Below are positions 28,014 to 38,315 of a stretch of 59,019 nt of DNA, piece after piece. Under the pieces are notes generated by a model. The model saw only the letters and a list, made by a program, of their open reading frames with translations, was not told where the DNA came from and searched no databases. A program made the position numbers and the translations under genes. Within the stretch, counting starts at the first letter, position 1, and each line of letters begins with the position of its first letter. Origin of the DNA: Candidatus Saccharimonadota bacterium (GTDB taxonomy: Bacteria; Patescibacteriota; Saccharimonadia; CAILAD01; BJGX01); assembly GCA_014191035.1 (NCBI GenBank), contig BJGX01000006.1, forward strand, positions 1 through 59,019, in the 5' to 3' direction.

Positions 28014-29498
28014 CTATTGTATCTGATAAAGCCTTGCTTCGCTATAACCCGCGCTCGTGGTCTCAATTAGCTTCCAGTTTGATGGCAAATTTTTATAGTA
28101 AGATTGATCGCCTGTTTTGCCTAAAATCCAAACTCTTCCACCGGGAATGTTGCGCAAATTATCCAGATATACATTTTTATCATAAATCAATCCAGATTCA
28201 CCATATCCATTTGGTCGTCCATTGCCGGTGTATAGTAAAAAATTACTGCCAGTTTTGTTGTAATAACTACCATCAAAATAAACATAAAGCTCTCCAGAAA
28301 TAATCTTATCTCCTGTCTGATAATTCTGATTAATAAATTCCATCACCCTACTCATTTGATGATTAGACTGAGCATATACATTTCTGATACCTACAAGCTG
28401 AATCAATACTATAATCAAAGCAATGGAAATCGCGAAATACTTATTATTTAAAAATATATAATAAATAGCTAAAGCCATCATCAAGCAAAGTCCTATCGCT
28501 GAGAACACAAAATAGCGCTCATGAAAAACTGGTCTTATAAAAGAAATCAATATAGCCATAATCAGTGGTAAAAATGTAAACAGAGCCAAAAGTCTGGAAA
28601 ATTTTTCTTTGCTTCTATCTTTAATACAAACATAAGCCACCAAACCTAAGATTAATATTGGAACTAGCCAATAAATAAGTATTAATATCTGTCTCGCATC
28701 TGTAAAAGTTATAAACTGCCACACAGTATCATTAAGGGTTCTGATTGAAGTTTTTGAAAGCCAACCTAGGCCCTGTGCTCTTGTAAATTGAGCTATCATG
28801 CTAGGTACCCATGGAAGAAAAATTAACAACGCTAGTATATTAGCTAACCACCAACGCCAATTAGTTATTAACATAATTTTATTCTTTATAAAATAAATGC
28901 TTACAATATAAATCCAAAAGGCAATTACCACCATAGCTGTAAAATAATGAGTATAGAGTCCAGCCGACACACCAATGACATACAAAACATAGCCAAACCA
29001 ATCTTTGCTGTCTTTAGAAACTTTTATTAATCCAATTATCGCAATTAATAAAAATACGCCAAGAATACCATACATTCTGACCTCTTGACTGTAGCGAATT
29101 AAAAATGGGTTTAAACTTAGCAGTAGGCCGGCAAGCAAGGCGACATTTCTTTTTTTAGAAATCATAAATGCAATTTGGTAACCCAGCCAGACTACTACAA
29201 TTCCAGCAACGAGACTTAAAGACCGCACTGATAACACTGAATTTCCAAAAATCTCTGTCCAAAAATGTAGAATTTCATAATATAGTGGTGGATGAACATC
29301 TCTAGCAGAACCCAGCCAAATATCTAAGGGCGATCTAGATGCCAGCATTAAACTAAATCCTTCGTCGTGCCAGATACTTGATTTTAGAAGACTAATACTC
29401 CTAACAAGTAGAGAGGAAATTAAAAGCAGAATCAAAGCAACTGCCCAGTTCTTATCTAGAAAACTTAGAAGTTTACTTTTTTGCTTTGTACTTGCCAC
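28014..29498 (-). CDS. GT39-like polytopic glycosyltransferase
   Basis: KSSIWHDEGFSLMLA, RDVHPPLYYEILHFW, multiple TMs. Confidence 0.8.
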   Translation of the reverse strand: MASTKQKSKLLSFLDKNWAVALILLLISSLLVRSISLLKSSIWHDEGFSLMLASRSPLDIWLGSARDVHPPLYYEILHFWTEIFGNSVLSVRSLSLVAGIVVVWLGYQIAFMISKKRNVALLAGLLLSLNPFLIRYSQEVRMYGILGVFLLIAIIGLIKVSKDSKDWFGYVLYVIGVSAGLYTHYFTAMVVIAFWIYIVSIYFIKNKIMLITNWRWWLANILALLIFLPWVPSMIAQFTRAQGLGWLSKTSIRTLNDTVWQFITFTDARQILILIYWLVPILILGLVAYVCIKDRSKEKFSRLLALFTFLPLIMAILISFIRPVFHERYFVFSAIGLCLMMALAIYYIFLNNKYFAISIALIIVLIQLVGIRNVYAQSNHQMSRVMEFINQNYQTGDKIISGELYVYFDGSYYNKTGSNFLLYTGNGRPNGYGESGLIYDKNVYLDNLRNIPGGRVWILGKTGDQSYYKNLPSNWKLIETTSAGYSEARLYQIQ

Positions 29499-30219
29499 TA
29501 ATTGATCGCCATTTAATTTTTAATAAGTCGCTAAAAGTCTGGATAGAGGCTTTGATTGGAGATGAGCCTGTTATTTTACTTCCCTCCTTAACATCACTCC
29601 AGTCGGGCACTTCAACAAGACCTATTGAATAGCCATTCTTACGAGCAATTGCCAAAATTTCCATATCAAAACCCCAGCCATCGATCGTCTGAAGTGGGAA
29701 AACTGCCTTAACAGCCTCATTGGTGAAAGCCTTAAATCCACACTGGGTATCACTAATACCTGGCAATAAAAGGCCTTGAACTAAAAAATTTCCTGTGGAC
29801 GAAATTAGCTTTCTAAGACCCTTGTGACTTTTTTGAAGGTTTCTAATACAAATAGACACCTGACTTCCTGACTGTAGCTGCGACAAAGCTGACTTAATAT
29901 ATTTTAATGGTGTTGCTAAATCCGCATCCATGAATAAAACATATTTTCCTTCGGCCTGTAACATGCCCTTCTTAACCTGTTTGCCCTTAATAAACTTGCC
30001 CTTGGGCTTGGGACCCGCGTTAATTATTTTAAGATCTTTGAACTTAGAAGAATATTTTTTTACTTCATCCGCAGTACCGTCCGGACTGCCTGCATCTATA
30101 ATCAAAACTTCTGCATCTAATTTTTCGTTTTTTATGTAATCCGATAATTCATTTAGGGTCTTTCCAATCCTCTTTTTTTCATTGTAGGTAGGTATAACAA
30201 TACTTATTTCACGGCTCAT
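29473..30219 (-). CDS. GT2 dolichyl-phosphate-sugar synthase-like glycosyltransferase
   Basis: ISIVIPTYNEKKRIGKTL, YVLFMDADLATPLKYI, SDTQCGFKAF. Confidence 0.88.
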   Translation of the reverse strand: MSREISIVIPTYNEKKRIGKTLNELSDYIKNEKLDAEVLIIDAGSPDGTADEVKKYSSKFKDLKIINAGPKPKGKFIKGKQVKKGMLQAEGKYVLFMDADLATPLKYIKSALSQLQSGSQVSICIRNLQKSHKGLRKLISSTGNFLVQGLLLPGISDTQCGFKAFTNEAVKAVFPLQTIDGWGFDMEILAIARKNGYSIGLVEVPDWSDVKEGSKITGSSPIKASIQTFSDLLKIKWRSISGKYKAKK

Positions 30220-31790
30220 TGCTGAACCTCAAACACCACAAAGAGTGGGCTGCCATTAAAGTCCGAGCTAATAGTTGTTATCTTGCCTTTGGGGAATTTA
30301 GCCTTAAGTATTTCTATCTGGGAATTTTGGTTTATTCCACTTGGAACTATAATAATTTCATTAAGTTTGCCTTCGATTGGCAGATCCTTAAGTTGCTGTT
30401 CATTTATTAACTCGTATTTAGATTTCTTGTCGGTAAGATATTTAATAGGATTTGCTTCATAGCCACCCATTAGAACAAAATTGTTTTTTCCATCTTTTGA
30501 ATTAGCGTTAAGGTATTTGGCTATTGCAACTGCTCCTTCATTGTAAGCTTCATACGTTCTTGAATCTTGGGCCCAGGCAACAAAGTACTGTCTATAAGCC
30601 TGCACTAGAGATAATCCCATTAAAAGACATATAAGTGTTAGGCCTGTAGCTCTAGCTAGATTATTGATCGGAAACGTCTTATACCAAATATAAAGTAAGT
30701 AGTTTACGCCCATCCCCGCCAGAATAAAGACCGGCACGGCGGTGCCAATTGAACGCAGGGCATGCGGTAAGCCCTCTGCCGTGAGTAAAGACGGTAGTAG
30801 CATGGCACCAAATAATATTAATATCATTGCATAGCGGGGTTTGCCAAAATTGAAAAAACACATAACAAGTCCAAGTACGAACATTAGGCCCACAAATACA
30901 TTAAGCAAAGGTTCACCATTATAATTATGACGATTATTATTATCACCATAAAAATTATATTGGAGTAATGTTTTTGCAGTACTTAATGCAAGTGTTTGCA
31001 CGGGGTTTCCATTATTCAAATCTTTATTCAGGAAGCTAGTACCCCCTGCCCTTGCCGTAGAGCCCCCCGGATCTTTAATAGTTGTATACAATAATGGTGT
31101 CATTACAATACCAAAAACGGCAAAGCTTAGAAGTAACTTTTTCCAATTTATTATTAGCCAAGATCTTCTTTTTATAAGCATGTATATAAATCCAAGACCA
31201 AGCGCAACAATGATCATTGAAAAAGCTGTATAGGTGTAAAATCCTAGGCCAAGGGCTACAGCTGATAAGACATAAAATATCGACTTGTTTGTTTTATAAG
31301 CTTTTGCTGCAAAGTACAAAAGAAGTGCCAAGAAAAATGGCACCATGCTGGCTCTAAAACCATCCCTTTGAATAGTCACTACCCATGGACTAATTGCAAA
31401 AAAGAAGGAAGCTATCAAGGCTGTGCGGCGGTTAAACCACTCTTTAGTTGCAAAATATACTGCTATAACGCTTAATACGCCAAATAAAGCTGGGGCTATT
31501 CGAAGTGCTAGAATTGTGTTGCCCATAAAGTATACAAATATTGCCTGCAAGTAAAAAAACAGTGCTTCGCGTGGTCCATTTGTGTTATAAATCACTCTAA
31601 AGTCGTTGTTTTGAAGAATCCTAAAAATATCCAGACCGTTTGCTGCTTCGTCCGGGTGTAAGCCTGGTGGCAGGCTGTTTAGCTGATAAAACCTAAAGAA
31701 TATTGCAATTAAAATTATTCCTACCAGAAGCAGGCCAGGAAAATACTTTTTTATGAAATTTTTATTATTTTTTTTCATCATTAAAAACAA
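30216..31790 (-). CDS. GT39/PMT-like polytopic glycosyltransferase
   Basis: LPPGLHPDEAANGLDIFR, multiple TMs. Confidence 0.8.
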   Translation of the reverse strand: MFLMMKKNNKNFIKKYFPGLLLVGIILIAIFFRFYQLNSLPPGLHPDEAANGLDIFRILQNNDFRVIYNTNGPREALFFYLQAIFVYFMGNTILALRIAPALFGVLSVIAVYFATKEWFNRRTALIASFFFAISPWVVTIQRDGFRASMVPFFLALLLYFAAKAYKTNKSIFYVLSAVALGLGFYTYTAFSMIIVALGLGFIYMLIKRRSWLIINWKKLLLSFAVFGIVMTPLLYTTIKDPGGSTARAGGTSFLNKDLNNGNPVQTLALSTAKTLLQYNFYGDNNNRHNYNGEPLLNVFVGLMFVLGLVMCFFNFGKPRYAMILILFGAMLLPSLLTAEGLPHALRSIGTAVPVFILAGMGVNYLLYIWYKTFPINNLARATGLTLICLLMGLSLVQAYRQYFVAWAQDSRTYEAYNEGAVAIAKYLNANSKDGKNNFVLMGGYEANPIKYLTDKKSKYELINEQQLKDLPIEGKLNEIIIVPSGINQNSQIEILKAKFPKGKITTISSDFNGSPLFVVFEVQQ

Positions 31791-32286
31791 AGAATTTATA
31801 AGATAGGTAATTATAGAATAGCACCACTATGATTGCTATTAAAAGAGCGAGGTTTCTGCTGACAAATTCCTGACCGAGTTGCAATTGATTACTGCCAAAC
31901 CAGTAGAATGGCAATCTTATCCATTGAGTAATGTCATATGCGACCTGTGATGGCCACAGCCAAACGCTTGTAAAGAAATAAATAATTAATGGTCTTATTA
32001 CATAGAGACCAAATGCTGTTATAACAAAGAATAAAATCAATTTAAAGACCGAAAGTTTTTTAGCCCTAAAAGTAAAATTCTTGTTGAAAATAAAGCTATT
32101 TATCATAGCAGCAGTTCCAGATATTATCCCGGCCCAGACTGCAGATACACCTGGTGCAAATCTTAGCAATGAATTGTAAATAACAAAGTCAACCAAAAAA
32201 TTTGAGACGCCAACAATGGCAAATCTAATTATCTGCCCTATTTCTCTCTTACCTTCTTTTTTATTATTTTTATTACTCTCACCCAT
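31765..32286 (-). CDS. GtrA-family membrane protein
   Basis: IRFAIVGVSNFLVDFVIYNSLLRF...FNKNFTFR...NYLSYKFFVF. Confidence 0.88.
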   Translation of the reverse strand: MGESNKNNKKEGKREIGQIIRFAIVGVSNFLVDFVIYNSLLRFAPGVSAVWAGIISGTAAMINSFIFNKNFTFRAKKLSVFKLILFFVITAFGLYVIRPLIIYFFTSVWLWPSQVAYDITQWIRLPFYWFGSNQLQLGQEFVSRNLALLIAIIVVLFYNYLSYKFFVFNDEKK

Positions 32287-32331
32287 AATACTAATGTTTA
32301 TTATATATGAAATACTTATATTTCTAAAGCC

Positions 32332-33690
32332 TTATTGATGAACCCTATCAATGTTCTTAAATAGAGTCTGATCGGGTTGGAAGTATAATTCAACATCACC
32401 TGTAGGGCCATTTCTGTGCTTTTTGATTAATATGTCAGCAATGTTTTTCTTTTCAGTTTCTTTTTCATAATAATCTTCGCGGTAAATAAACATAACAACA
32501 TCTGCGTCCTGTTCGATTGACCCAGATTCACGAAGATCTGATAATTGAGGAATTTTTGGGCTGCGCTGCTCGACCGATCTGCTTAGCTGAGACAAAGCAA
32601 TTACGGGCACATTGAGCTCACGGGCTAGGCCCTTTAGGCCTCGAGAGATTTCAGATATTTCTTGAACCCTGTTATCTGAGTTATTTGATCCACCACTCAT
32701 AAGCTGTAAATAATCAATGACTATTAAGCCTAGGTCATGCTCTGATTGTAGACGCCTGGCTTTTGTTCGCATCTCCATTACATTAGTCATTGCTGAGTCG
32801 TCAATATAAATTGGGGCCTCTGCAAGCACACCCATAGCTTTATTGAGCTTTTCAAAATCTTTATCTTCTAAACTTCCAGTTCTTAATTTCCAGCTATCAA
32901 TACCCGCCTCTGAAGCCAACATCCTGTCTATGAGCTGTTCCTTGCTCATTTCCAGACTAAACACTCCAACAGGAACACCCTGTTTGGTGGCCACATTTTG
33001 GGCAATGTTTAGTGCAAAGCTTGTCTTGCCCATACTTGGTCGTGCCGCAAGAATAATTAAGTCTGATTTTTGAAGTCCAGCCAATATATTGTCGAGGCCT
33101 GTAAAGCCGGTCGGCACTCCCCTAAGACTTTCATTGTCCTTATGAAGACTGTCAAGTCTGTCAAAACTATCTGCTAGAACATCTTTAATTGATATGAAAT
33201 TCTGCCTAAGATGTTTCTGACTGACATCAAACAGAGTCTTTTCGGCCTTGTCTAAAAGATTATCAAGCTGTTCGTCTTCGTCGTAGGCTATATTATTTAT
33301 TAAATTAGCAGCCTCTATCAATCGCCTAAGTGTTGCTTTTTGAGTGACAATTTTAGCGTAATTCACAACATGAGCTGCAGTTGGCACACCATTAACAAGA
33401 TCAGTCAAATAACTCGCCCCACCTATTTCTTTTAGCACCCCTTGGCTTTCGAGAGTTTCGGACAGAGTAACCACGTCTAGGGGCTCTCTTTTTTCAAAAA
33501 GCTTTAAAATTGCTTCATAGATAAGTCCGTTCTTTTCAATATAAAAGTCATCTATATGAACAATATCTGCAACCTTAATAATTGCATCCTTATCCAGTAG
33601 TAATGATCCAATCAAGCTCTCCTCGGCCTGCGGATTCTGAGGAGGCACCTTTACTTTTAATAGATCTTTGGCGCTTTTGCTCTTAGGCAT
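32332..33690 (-). CDS. dnaB: Replicative DNA helicase DnaB
   Basis: PPQNPQAEESLIGSLLLD, ILAARPSMGKTSFALNIA, ALSQLSRSVEQR. Confidence 0.96.
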   Translation of the reverse strand: MPKSKSAKDLLKVKVPPQNPQAEESLIGSLLLDKDAIIKVADIVHIDDFYIEKNGLIYEAILKLFEKREPLDVVTLSETLESQGVLKEIGGASYLTDLVNGVPTAAHVVNYAKIVTQKATLRRLIEAANLINNIAYDEDEQLDNLLDKAEKTLFDVSQKHLRQNFISIKDVLADSFDRLDSLHKDNESLRGVPTGFTGLDNILAGLQKSDLIILAARPSMGKTSFALNIAQNVATKQGVPVGVFSLEMSKEQLIDRMLASEAGIDSWKLRTGSLEDKDFEKLNKAMGVLAEAPIYIDDSAMTNVMEMRTKARRLQSEHDLGLIVIDYLQLMSGGSNNSDNRVQEISEISRGLKGLARELNVPVIALSQLSRSVEQRSPKIPQLSDLRESGSIEQDADVVMFIYREDYYEKETEKKNIADILIKKHRNGPTGDVELYFQPDQTLFKNIDRVHQ

Positions 33691-35101
33691 CCGTCACCTC
33701 CGCACCAAAAATAGCAGCAGCTGATTTAACCACTTCTTCTGCTGGATCGATTTTCTCAGGTTTGTTGTTGTCCACTCCCACAGATAAATGCATACCTTTA
33801 CCATACACCTTACTAAATGCTTTTTCTATTAGGTTGGTATTTCTTTGTTCCATAATTCTGTCCTTATGAAAGCTAAATCTACAGTTAATTCTTATTTCTT
33901 CATTAACTATATCTATTTCAGACCCCTTAAGAACAGCAAACAGCGAGTTGTTGTAATGCTTGATAACACTTAACGATTTAATAAGTAAATCTTCGTTACT
34001 TTTTGTGCTTTTAGGCTGCACTTCCGAGTTGCCTTTATTATTTTGCGGAATTCGTGTGGCTTGGCTGCTTTTAGTTTCGGTTTGTGGAGTATTTTCAATT
34101 TCTTCCTCGGGACTGTGCGTTGGTGACTTTTTACGAACCAATGCTACTTGCAGCACTAACTCTGGCGAACCAGAATATCTCATATTGGTTTGTGCCCAGT
34201 GCAAGTTCTCTGCTGTTTCAATCAAAAATTCACTGTCTTGTGGGCTATTCAAGAGCCCTTGCTGTATATAATCTAGCATCTGCTGAGTCAGCTGGCCCGC
34301 ATCAGCTCCGGCCGAAAATAGCTCACCTAAAGATTTTAATGCATCTTTTGTCTTATTATTTTTTACAAATTCAAATATCTCTTCTATGGATTTTATATCT
34401 TGAATTCCTGTAAAATCCCCGACCGTTTCAATAGTTATTTCGGAACCTACTGAAGCCAATTGATCAAGCAAGCTTATGGCATCTCTAAAGCCACCCTTGC
34501 TTAGTTGGGCTACTAAATCAAGAGCGTCATCGGTTATCTTAATTGATTCCGAATCAGCAATAAAACGCAGGTGTAAAACCATATCGCTTTTACCGATTGG
34601 TTTAAAATCAAACCGCTGAGTCCTAGAAATAATCGTATCTGGAAGCTTATGAACTTCGGTCGTGGCAAAAATAAAAACGACATGGGCTGGTGGCTCTTCA
34701 AGAGTTTTTAATAGTGCGTTAAATGCCTCCTTGGTAAGCATATGAACTTCATCGATAATATAAACTTTATAGCTTAACTTGGCAGGTGCAACCTGGACCT
34801 TTTCGCGAAGACTTCTGATCTCATCTATTCCTCGGTTACTAGCTCCGTCGATTTCGATAATATCTAAATAGCTATCAAGAGAATCGTCTTTCTTTAAGCC
34901 ATTGAGTTGCTTGGCAATGATTCTAGCTATTGTAGTTTTGCCAACACCTCTTGGACCAGTCAGTAAATAGGCATGGCTATGTTTGCCATTTTTGATGGCA
35001 TTTGTAAGAGTCTTTACGACATGCTGTTGACCAACTACCTCATCGAAGTCGGCCGAGCGATATTTACGATACAAAGCTAAATTACTCAAAGCTCCCTCCA
35101 C
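33683..35101 (-). CDS. dnaX: DNA polymerase III subunit gamma/tau
   Basis: LALYRKYRSADFDEVVGQQHVVKTL, LTGPRGVGKTTIARI, IDEVHMLTKEAFNALLKTLEEPP. Confidence 0.95.
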   Translation of the reverse strand: MEGALSNLALYRKYRSADFDEVVGQQHVVKTLTNAIKNGKHSHAYLLTGPRGVGKTTIARIIAKQLNGLKKDDSLDSYLDIIEIDGASNRGIDEIRSLREKVQVAPAKLSYKVYIIDEVHMLTKEAFNALLKTLEEPPAHVVFIFATTEVHKLPDTIISRTQRFDFKPIGKSDMVLHLRFIADSESIKITDDALDLVAQLSKGGFRDAISLLDQLASVGSEITIETVGDFTGIQDIKSIEEIFEFVKNNKTKDALKSLGELFSAGADAGQLTQQMLDYIQQGLLNSPQDSEFLIETAENLHWAQTNMRYSGSPELVLQVALVRKKSPTHSPEEEIENTPQTETKSSQATRIPQNNKGNSEVQPKSTKSNEDLLIKSLSVIKHYNNSLFAVLKGSEIDIVNEEIRINCRFSFHKDRIMEQRNTNLIEKAFSKVYGKGMHLSVGVDNNKPEKIDPAEEVVKSAAAIFGAEVTDA

Positions 35102-35145
35102 TTTTAATCCATTATATCTTATTGAGAACGTATTTTACAGGTTTA

Positions 35146-35685
35146 TTAGGCTGAAATTACTGCTTCTATAGCTGCCCACTGGGCTTCGCCGACTTCTGGT
35201 ACCACTACAGTTACTTCATCTCCAGGCTGCGCCTTAAAATAAGTTACACTCGCATAAAGCACACGATAATTTCTATCTCCAACTACAGCCACATATTGGC
35301 CATTTTCTAGCGCCATTTTAGCGATAATTTTTTTACGGGCAATTGGACCGATTTGCTTATAAATAAAGCTTCCATCCTGTGCAATTGTTAGCTTTAAGGT
35401 ATCACCCTCTACAAGCTTAGATTTAGATGCATAGTTGGCTGGCACCGGGTACACTTTGCCGTCTGGACCAATCATATTCTGGCCATCAAACTGGCCTTCA
35501 ATTATTTTGCCAATAGATTCTGTAGAGCCAGGCTGTACCATGTCTTGTTTTTTAGGTTCTGGGAGCTCTGACTTATCTACGCCGAGCTTTTTGAGCTCTT
35601 CTTCGACTTGCTTAATTGTATCTTGAGCTAGCTGCATTTGAGTAGCTAGATTTTGCAAAGTTTGTTGTTTATCTTTATCACTCAT
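35146..35685 (-). CDS. Conserved hypothetical protein (coiled-coil N-terminus, beta-rich C-terminus)
   Basis: ORF with SD AAAGGT; LVEGDTLKLTIAQDGSFIYKQIGP. Confidence 0.6.
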   Translation of the reverse strand: MSDKDKQQTLQNLATQMQLAQDTIKQVEEELKKLGVDKSELPEPKKQDMVQPGSTESIGKIIEGQFDGQNMIGPDGKVYPVPANYASKSKLVEGDTLKLTIAQDGSFIYKQIGPIARKKIIAKMALENGQYVAVVGDRNYRVLYASVTYFKAQPGDEVTVVVPEVGEAQWAAIEAVISA

Positions 35686-35752
35686 TTTTATTTACCTTTA
35701 CATAAATTACTTAATTTGCTATCAGTGTAGCAAACAATTAAACAAAAGCCAA

Positions 35753-35776
35753 ACAAAAAAGACCCCGGAGGGTCTG
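35753..35776 (-). terminator. Intrinsic terminator downstream of rplL
   Basis: Minus strand AGACCC-TCCG-GGGTCTTTTTTG. Confidence 0.75.
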
Positions 35777-35795
35777 ATTTGTGAATTTCAATAAA

Positions 35796-36251
35796 TTACT
35801 GAAGTTCGATAGTTGCGCCAGCTTCTTCAAGCTTTTTCTTAGCTTCTTCAGCTTCTTCGGCAGGAACACCTTCTTTAATCATAGCAGGTGCACCATCAAC
35901 TACGCCCTTGCTTTCAGCAAGACCTAGGCCAGATACTTCACGTACAGCCTTGATTACATCAATCTTCTTATCGCCTGCGGCTGATAGGAAAATGTTGTAA
36001 GAGCTTTTAGCTTCTGCAGCAGCTTCTTCGCCCGCAGCAGCGCCACCGGCAGCAGCAACAGCTACTGGTGCAGCAGCACTAACGCCAAAGTGATCTTCAA
36101 GAACTTTTACAAGTTCAGATAGATCCAATACGCTTAGTTCAGAAATTTGGTCAACCAAAGCCTTGAACTTAGCTGGAACTTCTTTTGTTTCTTCTGCAGG
36201 TGTTGCAGTTTCTACTTTTACTTCTTCTTGTTTTGCAGTTTCTTCTGCCAT
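35796..36251 (-). CDS. rplL: Ribosomal protein bL12 (L7/L12) with acidic N-terminal extension
   Basis: [51 protein letters not shown]. Confidence 0.95.
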   Translation of the reverse strand: MAEETAKQEEVKVETATPAEETKEVPAKFKALVDQISELSVLDLSELVKVLEDHFGVSAAAPVAVAAAGGAAAGEEAAAEAKSSYNIFLSAAGDKKIDVIKAVREVSGLGLAESKGVVDGAPAMIKEGVPAEEAEEAKKKLEEAGATIELQ

Positions 36252-36252
36252 T

Positions 36253-36789
36253 TTATGCTTCTCCTTTTTTATCCTGTATGGCGTTTAGGGCATACAGAAG
36301 TTGAGTTATATTACCATTAAGTACACGTACAAATCCGCTAAGCGGTGCGGCGATGGTTCCAACCACCTGGGCGGTAAGAACTTCACGACTTGGAAGCTTG
36401 GCTAGCGCCATAACATCCTCTCGACTTAGAGTTTTGCCTGATTCATCGATTGCTCCGATGATTTCCAAGTTTTCGTTGGCTTTAGCAAAGTCTGCAATAA
36501 TTTTGCAAGTCTGTGCTTCGTCCTGGCCAAAAGCGATTGCCATTGGGCCGGTGAAAATTGAAGTATCGGCATCTTTGAGCTCAGTGTCCTTGATGGCAAC
36601 TTTTACTAAGGTGTTTTTAGCCACCTTGTAGCTTACCTCTGCATCTCTTAGCTGATTGCGCAAATCGTTGATTGCAGGAACATTCAGCCCCCTATAATCG
36701 GTCATTACGGCAATTTTGCTTGAAGAGAAAGCTTCAGATAAAGCAGCTACGTCAGCTTGTTTTTGCTCACGTGTTTTTGCCATGGGCAT
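36253..36789 (-). CDS. rplJ: Ribosomal protein uL10
   Basis: [18 protein letters not shown]...[35 protein letters not shown]. Confidence 0.95.
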   Translation of the reverse strand: MPMAKTREQKQADVAALSEAFSSSKIAVMTDYRGLNVPAINDLRNQLRDAEVSYKVAKNTLVKVAIKDTELKDADTSIFTGPMAIAFGQDEAQTCKIIADFAKANENLEIIGAIDESGKTLSREDVMALAKLPSREVLTAQVVGTIAAPLSGFVRVLNGNITQLLYALNAIQDKKGEA

Positions 36790-36815
36790 CCTCCGATGCT
36801 TTTAGTTAATGTGCT

Positions 36816-36933
36816 GATTACCAAACAAAAAATCTTTGGGTTTATCCAAAGATACAAAGTTTGAAAATCTATTAAAGATTTATAACCTCGTGTAGCGGAT
36901 TAAGTTTTTACACAGCTACAGTCTTTGGTAATC
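36816..36933 (-). promoter_or_regulatory. Candidate rplJ (L10) leader with attenuator hairpin
   Basis: 10-bp closing repeat GATTACCAAA 36816-36825 / TTTGGTAATC 36924-36933; inner minus-strand hairpin ATCTTTGG-ATAAAC-CCAAAGAT followed by TTTTTT (36826-36853). Confidence 0.5.
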
Positions 36934-36981
36934 GAGATTATTTTAACAGATATATTGTGTTTTTTCAATACTTATTTGATG

Positions 36982-38235
36982 TTAAATTTCTTCATACCAC
37001 CAGGCCAACTCGGAGGCCAGATTTCTACTAAATTCGCGTAGTTTAGCGTCTCCTCCGCCATTAATGACTCGACCAATTAAAGATCCAAGAGTGTTGGCAT
37101 TTTCAACACTCAGTCCCCTGCTGGTCAACGCTGCTGTACCTAGTCTTAATCCACTTGGTTCCCATGCCGACTTTTCTTCATTTGGAACTGAATTTCTATT
37201 TGTGATTATCCCAAGTCCTTCAAGTTCTTTTTGCAAATCCAAGCTATTTATTTTTTCAGGCAACTTAATAAGTACAATGTGATTTTGGGTATTACTTACT
37301 ATTTCAATACCCTCATCGATTAGGCCATCCTCTAATGATTTAGCATTGTTTAAAACCGCATCAATGTATTTGTTAAATGGCAGCTTATCTGGATAGACAT
37401 CTTCCCCCGAAACCTCAATAAGAGCCTGGCCGACTGCAGCTATTTGATTTAAATGTGGTCCACCGCTAGTGCCTGGAAAAACAGTTTTATTTATTGAATC
37501 AATATATTCTTTTTTGGCAAAAAGTAGTGCCGAGCGCGGACCACGCAAAGTTTTGTGAGTTGTGGTGACCACAAAATCTGCACCCTCTACATCTGCTTTA
37601 AAAGGACTATCATGATTGCCACTCGCTACGAGTCCTGAAATATGGGAAATGTCTGCAAGCACCAATGAGCCATTTTCGTGGGCAATTTTGCAAAATTGAC
37701 CGAACTCGAATTTTCTAGTGTAGGACGAAAATCCGATTATTACTAAGCGCGGATTATGGCTTTTTACTTTAGCTCGAAAATCATCGATGTCTAATTCATA
37801 ACCACTACGCCCCTGCTTAACATTATATGTTTCACCCTTAAAAAACTTTCTAAAAACACTGGTAGAGTGCAGATGGCTTAGGTGTCCGCCACTACTTAAA
37901 TCCAAACTTAAAACCGTATCCCCGGGCTCAAGAACAGAAAAATACACCATTGCGTTTGCAGGGCTTCCAGAAAGCACCTGGACATTTACTTCGTATTCTT
38001 TTGTCGCATTAAAAACCTCTAAGGCTTTATTTTGCACAAAGCTTTCAAGATCGTCGGCTACCACGTTTCCGGCATAATAACGCTTTGTTGGGTAGCCTTC
38101 TGCATATTTATCATTCCATATAGACCCAAGCAGTTCTAAAGTTTTGGGGCTTGGGTAATTTTCCGAAGCGATTAAGTTCAAGCTATTTCTTTGCCTGACA
38201 TATTCTTTCTGAGTTAGCTGAAATAAATCATTCAT
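36982..38235 (-). CDS. glyA: Serine hydroxymethyltransferase
   Basis: NSLNLIASENYPSP, GYPTKRYYAGN, VTTTHKTLRGPRSALLF. Confidence 0.95.
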   Translation of the reverse strand: MNDLFQLTQKEYVRQRNSLNLIASENYPSPKTLELLGSIWNDKYAEGYPTKRYYAGNVVADDLESFVQNKALEVFNATKEYEVNVQVLSGSPANAMVYFSVLEPGDTVLSLDLSSGGHLSHLHSTSVFRKFFKGETYNVKQGRSGYELDIDDFRAKVKSHNPRLVIIGFSSYTRKFEFGQFCKIAHENGSLVLADISHISGLVASGNHDSPFKADVEGADFVVTTTHKTLRGPRSALLFAKKEYIDSINKTVFPGTSGGPHLNQIAAVGQALIEVSGEDVYPDKLPFNKYIDAVLNNAKSLEDGLIDEGIEIVSNTQNHIVLIKLPEKINSLDLQKELEGLGIITNRNSVPNEEKSAWEPSGLRLGTAALTSRGLSVENANTLGSLIGRVINGGGDAKLREFSRNLASELAWWYEEI

Positions 38236-38315
38236 GAACTAATTATAGCACTGTGACAGATAAGGTTAAAAATGCTATAATTTGCCTGGCAACACCTCAT
38301 ACGAGGAGGTAAGGT

